From: Bacteroides sp. CAG:545
GTDB lineage: Bacteria; Bacteroidota; Bacteroidia; Bacteroidales; UBA932
Assembly (NCBI GenBank): GCA_000432515.1
Contig: HF995995.1
Span: 88,241-133,227 of the forward strand
DNA length: 44,987 bases
Direction: 5' to 3'
Position 1 is the first letter of the stretch; each line of letters starts with the position of its first letter. Below are positions 35,179 to 41,631 of the stretch, one piece after another. The notes below the pieces were generated by a model. It made no database searches and was not told the DNA's origin. It worked only from the letters and a program-made list of their open reading frames with translations. The position numbers and the translations under genes were made by a program.

Positions 35179-36717
35179 ATGAAAACATTGAAACATAAGA
35201 TTTTGGTGACGGCGATGATGCTTATGGCCGTCTCTGCATGCAGCAAGGAAAGCAGCGGTGGTTCTGTGACCGGACCAGCCCTGTCAGCCTCGCCTCTTGA
35301 ACTCGTGTTCGAAAGCGCGGCTTCCAGTCAGGAGGTCAATGTAACGGCACCTTCCAAACCGAACTTTGTTTCCAGCGCTTCCGACTGGTGCACCGTGACC
35401 GCCGGAGCATTTGCGCAGAAAAGCGTAATCAAGGTCAATGTGACTGAAAACCAGTCCGCAGAGGAGCGGAAAGCATCCGTGTCCATCGTATGCGGCGACG
35501 AAAGAGTCAGACTCTCCGTTACCCAGAAGGGCAGGGAAGTGACACCCGAACAGCCTGAGGACTTCCTTGCGGAGATAGTGCCTGGAACAAACAATGCCTG
35601 GACAGTGGCGAAGAAACTCGGACTCGGATGGAACCTCGGCAACCAGCTCGACGCTCAGAACAATGGCGTCGCAAGCGAAACTGCCTGGGGCAATGCAAAG
35701 GCTACCCAAGCGACTTTTGATGGTTTGAAAGCAAAAGGAATCACAGCCGTACGTATCCCTGTCACGTGGCTGGGACATATCGGTGCGGCACCTGAATACA
35801 AGATAGACGAGGCGTGGATGAACCGTGTGGCTGAGGTCGTAGGCTATGCCGAGAAGGCAGGTCTGATGGCGATTGTCAATATCCACCACGACGGAGCTGA
35901 CAGCAAATACTGGCTGAGTGTCAAGAGGGCTGCTTCTTCATCTGCTGAATATCAGACGATTACCGCAGAATTCAAGGCCGTGTGGAAGCAGATTGCCGAG
36001 AAATTCGCGGACAAGGGCGACTTCCTCATCTTCGAGCCTTTCAATGAACTCCATGACGGAGGCTGGGGCTGGGGAGACAACATGACCGACGGCGGAGCGC
36101 AGTATCGCGTCGTGAACCAGTGGGTCCAGGAGTTTGTCAATGTAGTGCGCGAGACAGGTGGAAACAATGCTTCAAGGTATCTCGGTATTCCGGGTTACTG
36201 TACAAATCCCGACCTGACCATCGAGAATCTGGTCCTGCCTAAGGACTCCGCAGAAGGCAAACTGCTGGTGGCGGTGCATTGTTATGATCCGCATGATTAT
36301 ACTCTCGAAGCCAAATATGACGAATGGGGACATACCGCAGTGAACAATGCCGCTCCGTCAGATGAGAAGCCGATAGTGGAAGTGATGGCGAAACTCAAGA
36401 CCAAATACATTGACAACGGTATTCCTGTCTATTTCGGCGAATGCGGGTGCGTGAACCGCCCTACTTCCCGTCAGACATCATTCCAGAAATACTACCTCGA
36501 GTTCTTCTTCAGAGCCTGCAGGAATTACGGCATTGCACCGTTCCTCTGGGACAATGGCGCAATGGATACCGGACGCGAAACCAGCGGATTCATAAACCAC
36601 TCCACAGGAGAATATATCGCTAACGGCGCGCAAATCATCCCTGCACTGAAAAATGCAATGTTCAATACGGAGAAGTCCTATACGCTCAAATCGGTGTATG
36701 ACAATGCTCCACGCTAA
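35179..36717 (+). CDS. BACON-GH5 endo-beta-1,4-glucanase/mannanase lipoprotein
   Basis: A 512-residue lipoprotein ('MLMAVSAC', lipobox Cys at residue 21). Residues 32-118 are a BACON domain ('LSASPLELVFESAASSQEVNVTA', 'SDWCTVTAGAF', 'VSIVCGDERVRLSVTQKG'). The GH5 barrel follows: 'LGLGWNLGNQLDAQNNG', 'TAVRIPVTWLGHIG', 'AIVNIHHDG', acid/base Glu290 in 'LIFEPFNELHDGGWGWG', and nucleophile Glu421 in 'PVYFGECGCVNRP'. The GWNLGN opening and the FNELH motif point to a GH5_4-like enzyme, a group with glucanase, xyloglucanase and some mannanase activity. Beside two GH26 enzymes it could supply cuts at Glc residues in glucomannan. It starts 1 base after the preceding stop. Confidence 0.92.
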   Translation: MKTLKHKILVTAMMLMAVSACSKESSGGSVTGPALSASPLELVFESAASSQEVNVTAPSKPNFVSSASDWCTVTAGAFAQKSVIKVNVTENQSAEERKASVSIVCGDERVRLSVTQKGREVTPEQPEDFLAEIVPGTNNAWTVAKKLGLGWNLGNQLDAQNNGVASETAWGNAKATQATFDGLKAKGITAVRIPVTWLGHIGAAPEYKIDEAWMNRVAEVVGYAEKAGLMAIVNIHHDGADSKYWLSVKRAASSSAEYQTITAEFKAVWKQIAEKFADKGDFLIFEPFNELHDGGWGWGDNMTDGGAQYRVVNQWVQEFVNVVRETGGNNASRYLGIPGYCTNPDLTIENLVLPKDSAEGKLLVAVHCYDPHDYTLEAKYDEWGHTAVNNAAPSDEKPIVEVMAKLKTKYIDNGIPVYFGECGCVNRPTSRQTSFQKYYLEFFFRACRNYGIAPFLWDNGAMDTGRETSGFINHSTGEYIANGAQIIPALKNAMFNTEKSYTLKSVYDNAPR

Positions 36718-36729
36718 TACATTCAGACA

Positions 36730-37869
36730 ATGAAACTTATAAAGACAACTGCTATCGTTATGGCTGCATTGACGGCAATTACAGGATGTTCCTGCAAGTC
36801 AGGATCACTCGACAAGAACGCTACGTCGTTGCTGAACTCGCTCAGGTCGGCGGCGGAATCAGGCAAGTTCTATTACGCTCATCAGGATGCCCTTGTCTAT
36901 GGCCACGACTGGAAAGTGGAGGACGTGGAGAATGACTCTTTGTACAGGTCAGATGTCCGCATGGTCTGCGGTGCTCATCCTGCCGTAGTGGGGTTTGACC
37001 TCGGCGGCATTGAACTCGGAGACAAGGCCAATCTGGACGGCGTGGATTTCTCACTTATGAGCCGAGCTGCCGTAACTCATGTGGAAAGAGGCGGAATCGT
37101 GACATTTTCCTGGCACGTCCGCAATCCTCTTACCGGCGGTGACGCCTGGGACATAAGCAGCGACAAGGCAGTGGAATCAGTGCTTGAAGGCGGTGCAAAC
37201 CACGAGCTGTTCATGCAGTGGCTTTCACGTGTCGCAGACTTTTTTGGTACTATGAAAGATGCTGACGGTAACCTTATTCCATTGATTTTCAGGCCTTGGC
37301 ACGAGAATATCGGAAGCTGGTTCTGGTGGGGCGGCAACCTGTGCACAAGCGGGCAATACAAGACGCTCTTTGCATTGACAAGAAACTATATTGAAAAGGA
37401 ACGCGGTCTGAGGAACATCCTGTGGGCATATTCTCCGAACTCGGAAATCGACAGCACCCAGTATTTCAGCCGCTATCCGGGTGACGACATGGTGGATATT
37501 CTCGGTGTGGACCATTACGAATATGTGGACAGAAGCGATGAGCGCATGACTGAGGACCAGTGCATCGAGGCCGCAAACAGGCACTATAAGGAAAGACTCG
37601 CTTATGATCTGGATTATATGGCCGGTTATGCCAAGAAGCACGGAAAGGTGATTGCAGTGTCCGAGACCGGTTTCGAGGGCATTCCTTATCTTCGCTGGTG
37701 GACTGACGTGCTGCTGGATGCCATAGGTGACGCACCGGTGGCTTATGTGCTGACCTGGCGCAACGCCTGGGACAAGCAGGAACATTATTTCGCGGCACAT
37801 CCGTCATCTGCGGATGCCGACAATTTCCGCGAGTTCTACGCGAATGACAAGACGATATTTCTGAAATAG
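36730..37869 (+). CDS. GH26 beta-mannanase lipoprotein
   Basis: A 379-residue lipoprotein ('MAALTAITGCSC', lipobox Cys about residue 20), with GH26 as the only domain. Visible motifs: 'KFYYAHQDALVYGHDWK' at the start of the barrel, 'PAVVGFDLGGIELGD', 'GGIVTFSWHVRNP', acid/base Glu192 in 'LIFRPWHENIGSWFWWGG', 'NILWAYSPNS', 'YPGDDMVDILGVDHYEY', and nucleophile Glu312 in 'IAVSETGFEGIPY'. The compact form resembles the BoMan26A/BT-type periplasmic GH26 enzymes that shorten imported oligosaccharides to disaccharides. If so, it would feed the Man-Glc and Man-Man pool used by the GH130 enzyme. Whether it faces the periplasm or the surface cannot be told. Confidence 0.93.
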   Translation: MKLIKTTAIVMAALTAITGCSCKSGSLDKNATSLLNSLRSAAESGKFYYAHQDALVYGHDWKVEDVENDSLYRSDVRMVCGAHPAVVGFDLGGIELGDKANLDGVDFSLMSRAAVTHVERGGIVTFSWHVRNPLTGGDAWDISSDKAVESVLEGGANHELFMQWLSRVADFFGTMKDADGNLIPLIFRPWHENIGSWFWWGGNLCTSGQYKTLFALTRNYIEKERGLRNILWAYSPNSEIDSTQYFSRYPGDDMVDILGVDHYEYVDRSDERMTEDQCIEAANRHYKERLAYDLDYMAGYAKKHGKVIAVSETGFEGIPYLRWWTDVLLDAIGDAPVAYVLTWRNAWDKQEHYFAAHPSSADADNFREFYANDKTIFLK

Positions 37870-37889
37870 CAAACTAAATAATTAAAGTT

Positions 37890-39050
37890 ATGAATTTCAA
37901 TGAGAGATTGGAACAGCTTCAGGCTGATTATGAAAATCTGATTTCTAAAAAGAATGAGCCGGTTTATGTGAACGGCGTTTATGAAAGATACAAGAATCCC
38001 ATTCTCACGGGCGCGCATGCTCCTGTGTTCTGGAAATATGACCTGGACCCTGTCACTAATCCGTATCTGGAGGAAAGATTCGGCATCCACGCCGCCTTCA
38101 ATTCCGGAGCCATCAAATGGAACGGGAAATATGTACTGGCTGTAAGAGTGGAAGGAGCGGACAGAAAATCGTTCTTCGCCATCGCGGAGAGCCCCAACGG
38201 AATCGACAATTTCCGCTTCTGGGACTATCCTGTGACAATGCCGGAGTACGGAGAGCCTGCTGTCAATGTCTATGACATGAGGCTGACCGCCCACGAGGAC
38301 GGATGGATTTACGGAGTCTTCTGCGTGGAGCGCAAGGACCCTGATGCGCCGGAAGGAGACCTGTCTTCTGCAGTGGCGTGCGCAGGTATCGCCAGAACCA
38401 AGGACCTTGTGAACTGGGAACGTCTTCCGGACCTCAAGTCCAAGTCCCAGCAGCGCAATGTGGTTCTGCATCCTGAGTTCGTAAACGGCAAATATGCACT
38501 GTACACACGTCCCCAGGACGGATTCATCGATGCAGGAAAAGGCGGCGGCATCGGCTGGGCGCTTATAGACGACATTACCAATGCGGAGGTAAAAGAGGAG
38601 AAAAGCATCAATTTCCGTCATTACCATACCATCAAGGAACTCAAGAACGGTGAAGGTCCTGCTCCGATCAAGACCAAGTACGGCTGGCTTCACCTTGCTC
38701 ATGGTGTCCGTGGTTGCGCATCAGGCCTCAGATATGTGCTCTACATGTATATGACCGCATTGGACGACCCGTCAAGAGTGATAGCTGAGCCGGCAGGCTT
38801 CCTCATGGTTCCTGAAGGAGAGGAATATGTGGGCGATGTGATGAACGTGCTGTTCTCCAATGGCTGGATAGCAGACGAGGACGGCAAGGTGTTCATCTAC
38901 TATGCCTCCTGTGATACCAGAATGCACGTGGCTACCAGCACCGTGGACAGACTGGTGGACTACTGCATGCATACAGAGCCGGACGGCTTCAGGACAGGCG
39001 AGTCGGTTGAAAGACTTAAGGCATTGATCCATAAAAATTTGACAAAATAA
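37890..39050 (+). CDS. GH130 beta-mannoside phosphorylase (4-O-beta-D-mannosyl-D-glucose phosphorylase type)
   Basis: A 386-residue cytosolic enzyme with no signal peptide. It should split Man-beta-1,4-Glc with phosphate into mannose-1-phosphate and glucose. Five-bladed propeller motifs of GH130 subfamily 1 are clear: 'YKNPILTGAHAPVFWKYDLD', 'GIHAAFNSGAIKWNGKYVLAVRVEGADRKSFF', Asp129 (general acid position) in 'VNVYDMRLTAHEDGW', 'LHPEFVNGKYALYTRPQDGF', and 'GWLHLAHGVRG'. The length matches the Bacteroides MGP enzymes. In mannan users this enzyme usually works with a mannobiose 2-epimerase; none is here, which fits direct release of Man-Glc from glucomannan. It lies 20 bp after the GH26 gene and upstream of the GH94 gene. 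Confidence 0.95.
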   Translation: MNFNERLEQLQADYENLISKKNEPVYVNGVYERYKNPILTGAHAPVFWKYDLDPVTNPYLEERFGIHAAFNSGAIKWNGKYVLAVRVEGADRKSFFAIAESPNGIDNFRFWDYPVTMPEYGEPAVNVYDMRLTAHEDGWIYGVFCVERKDPDAPEGDLSSAVACAGIARTKDLVNWERLPDLKSKSQQRNVVLHPEFVNGKYALYTRPQDGFIDAGKGGGIGWALIDDITNAEVKEEKSINFRHYHTIKELKNGEGPAPIKTKYGWLHLAHGVRGCASGLRYVLYMYMTALDDPSRVIAEPAGFLMVPEGEEYVGDVMNVLFSNGWIADEDGKVFIYYASCDTRMHVATSTVDRLVDYCMHTEPDGFRTGESVERLKALIHKNLTK

Positions 39051-39061
39051 TTATCGGATGA

Positions 39062-39081
39062 CCGGGGTGGCGACGCCCCGG
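39062..39081 (+). promoter_or_regulatory. Hairpin between the GH130 and GH94 genes
   Basis: CCGGGG (39062-39067) and CCCCGG (39076-39081) form a 6-bp all-GC stem with an 8-base loop, followed by AAAACCTTTT. It lies just after the upstream ATG candidate at 39058 and before the ATG at 39097, and is one reason to prefer 39097 as the GH94 start. Confidence 0.4.
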
Positions 39082-39096
39082 AAAACCTTTTCGCTG

Positions 39097-41595
39097 ATGA
39101 AACAGTACGGACACTTCGACGACGCTTCCCTGGAGTTTGTCATAACAGATCCGGCCACACCCTGGCCGTGGATAAATTATCTTGGAACTGAAGATTTCTT
39201 TTCATTGATTTCCGGAACGGCAGGCGGCTATTGCTTCTGCCGGGACGCGAAGTTCCGTAGAATCACCCGCTACCGCTACAACGGTGTCCCGATGGATGCC
39301 GGAGGAAGGTATTTCTATGTCAATGACGGCGGTTCTGTGTGGAGTCCGGACTGGAAACCTTGCAAGGCTCCGCTGGATTTCTACGAATGCCGTCACGGTA
39401 TGGGTTATACCAGGATTACCGGTGAGAAAGACGGGCTGAGAGTCGCTTGCCTGTATTTCGTTCCTCTGGGACAACGTTGTGAAATTCATAGGGTTACATT
39501 GACAAATACCTCTGCGGCCGCTAAGGATTTCAAACTCTTCTCCTGCGTGGAGTGGTGTCTGTGGAACGCAGCGACTGATATGGAGAATTTCCAGCGCAAT
39601 TTCTCGACGGGCGAGGTTGAGGTGCAGGGGAGCGTGATATATCACAAGACCGAGTATCGCGAAAGAAGAAATCATTACGCTTTTTATAGTGTCAATGTTC
39701 CTGTGTCCGGTTATGATACCGACAGGGAATCATTCATTGGCCTTTACAACGGCTTCGATGCTCCGGACAGAGTGCTGGCGGCGGAGTCGGGAAACTCGAT
39801 TGCCCACGGCTGGAGTCCGATTGCATCTCATTGTGTTTCAGTGACATTGGCCTCGGGCGAGACCAAGGAACTCGTATTCGTGCTCGGTTATGTGGAAAAT
39901 GATGACGAGCACAAATTCGAGGAGCAGTTGTCCGCCAGTGAGAAGGCCCAGTCTGAGAAATTGGTAGAAAACACACCGTTCGGCGGCCCTGTGACCAACT
40001 CGTGCTCGGCATTGATAAACAAACTTCCGGCGCGCCGGATGCTGACGTCGTTCATGACGCAGCAGCAGGTGGACGCGGCATTTGAGGAGTTGCAGAACTA
40101 TTGGCATGAACTTCTCGGCCGGTTCAGTGTCTCTTCCAGTGTTCCTGAACTGGACCGGATGGTGAATGTCTGGAACCAGTACCAATGTATGGTGACCTTC
40201 AATATGAGCAGGAGCGCCAGCTTTTTCGAGAGCGGCATCGGCCGCGGAATGGGCTTCAGGGACTCAGCACAGGATCTGGTCGGATTTGTGCATCAGATAC
40301 CGGACAGGGCGAGGGCGAGAATCATTGACGTAGCCTCCACCCAGTTCCCGGACGGCGGCTGTTATCATCAGTATCAGCCACTTACCAAGCGCGGCAACAA
40401 TGATATAGGCGGCGGTTTCAATGATGATCCGCTCTGGCTGATTTTCGGGACTGTGGCATATCTGAAGGAGACCGGGGATTTCTCGATTCTGAATGAGAAA
40501 ATACCGTTTGACAATGCTCCGGGCAGCGAAAAAACGCTTCTCGACCATCTGTTCATCAGTTTTGAATATACTAACCGCAATCTCGGTCCTCACGGTCTTC
40601 CGCTCATTGGTCGCGCGGACTGGAATGACTGCCTGAACCTGAACTGTTTCTCGGACAATCCTGATGATTCGTTCCAGACTACTGAAAACCGCTCGCATGG
40701 AAGCAAGGCGGAGTCGCTTATGATAGCCGGACTCTATGTGTTCGTCGGAAATGAGTTCGTGAAGCTGCTGGAATATCTGGAGCGGCATCCGGGCCATGTC
40801 CCTGTGCAGCAGGAGGGCAGGACATCTGTCGAGATGGCAAAATGGGTAAGTCGGATGAGCAGTTCTGTGGAGAAATACGGCTGGGACGGGGAGTGGTTCC
40901 TGCGTGCCTATGATTTCTTCGGGAACAAGATAGGCTCTTCTGAAAATGAAGAGGGAAAAATATTCATCGAGAGCCAGGGCTGGTGCTCAATGGCCCGTAT
41001 AGGTGAAGACAAGGGGTTGTGTGACAAGGCATTGGATTCGGTGAAGAAATACTTGGATTCGGAGCATGGCATTGTCCTTCTGAATCCGGCATATACCAGG
41101 TATTATAAGGAATACGGTGAGATTTCATCTTATCCGCAGGGCTATAAGGAGAATGCCGGGATATTCTGCCACAACAATCCGTGGGTAATCATTGCCGAGG
41201 CTCTGGCCGGGCGCTATGATGATGCGTGGAGCCATTATTGCAAAATCTCCCCGGCGTTTGTACAGGACCAGACTCTGCGCAAGGTGGAGCCTTATGTGTA
41301 TTGCCAGATGGTGGCCGGCAAGGATGCCGCCAAGCCTGGCGAGGGCAAGAACAGCTGGCTCACCGGTACTGCCGCGTGGAACTGGCTGACTGCTTCGGAA
41401 TACCTTTTGGGCGTGTTCCCTGAATATGACGGCCTGCTGCTGAAGCCGGGACTTCCTGCTTCTGTGGGGCAATATCATATTGTCCGCCGTTTCAGGGATG
41501 CCGTCTATGATCTGACTGTCAATAATTCCGCTACAGGAAAGTCCGAGTTCATAAAATACGAACCGGGTTATCATAAACTGACACTTGATCTTTAG
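39097..41595 (+). CDS. GH94 cellobiose phosphorylase-type enzyme
   Basis: An 832-residue cytosolic phosphorylase from the ATG at 39097. An alternative ATG at 39058 would add 13 residues (MTGVATPRKTFSL) unlike the family, whose members begin near 'YGHFDDASLEFVITDP'. Family signatures: 'TPWPWINYLGTEDFFSLIS', 'FRRITRYRYNGVPMDAGGRYFY', 'ECRHGMGYTRI', 'GIGRGMGFRDSAQDLVGF', 'GGFNDDPLWLI', the general acid Asp511 in 'IGRADWNDCLNL', and the late 'EYLLGVFPEYDGLLLKPGLP'. It should convert cellobiose (or a closely related disaccharide) and phosphate to glucose-1-phosphate and glucose. Together with GH130 it gives a fully phosphorolytic end to glucomannan breakdown. The exact disaccharide is not provable from sequence. 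Confidence 0.93.
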   Translation: MKQYGHFDDASLEFVITDPATPWPWINYLGTEDFFSLISGTAGGYCFCRDAKFRRITRYRYNGVPMDAGGRYFYVNDGGSVWSPDWKPCKAPLDFYECRHGMGYTRITGEKDGLRVACLYFVPLGQRCEIHRVTLTNTSAAAKDFKLFSCVEWCLWNAATDMENFQRNFSTGEVEVQGSVIYHKTEYRERRNHYAFYSVNVPVSGYDTDRESFIGLYNGFDAPDRVLAAESGNSIAHGWSPIASHCVSVTLASGETKELVFVLGYVENDDEHKFEEQLSASEKAQSEKLVENTPFGGPVTNSCSALINKLPARRMLTSFMTQQQVDAAFEELQNYWHELLGRFSVSSSVPELDRMVNVWNQYQCMVTFNMSRSASFFESGIGRGMGFRDSAQDLVGFVHQIPDRARARIIDVASTQFPDGGCYHQYQPLTKRGNNDIGGGFNDDPLWLIFGTVAYLKETGDFSILNEKIPFDNAPGSEKTLLDHLFISFEYTNRNLGPHGLPLIGRADWNDCLNLNCFSDNPDDSFQTTENRSHGSKAESLMIAGLYVFVGNEFVKLLEYLERHPGHVPVQQEGRTSVEMAKWVSRMSSSVEKYGWDGEWFLRAYDFFGNKIGSSENEEGKIFIESQGWCSMARIGEDKGLCDKALDSVKKYLDSEHGIVLLNPAYTRYYKEYGEISSYPQGYKENAGIFCHNNPWVIIAEALAGRYDDAWSHYCKISPAFVQDQTLRKVEPYVYCQMVAGKDAAKPGEGKNSWLTGTAAWNWLTASEYLLGVFPEYDGLLLKPGLPASVGQYHIVRRFRDAVYDLTVNNSATGKSEFIKYEPGYHKLTLDL

Positions 41596-41631
41596 CTCGG
41601 GTTTTGTGCTGCCTGAAAAATGTAATCGCCG

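Noticed and set aside
39058..39096. Upstream start for the GH94 gene
   Set aside because: The 13 added residues are unlike the family N-terminus and their DNA forms a GC hairpin; it remains a possible alternative start.
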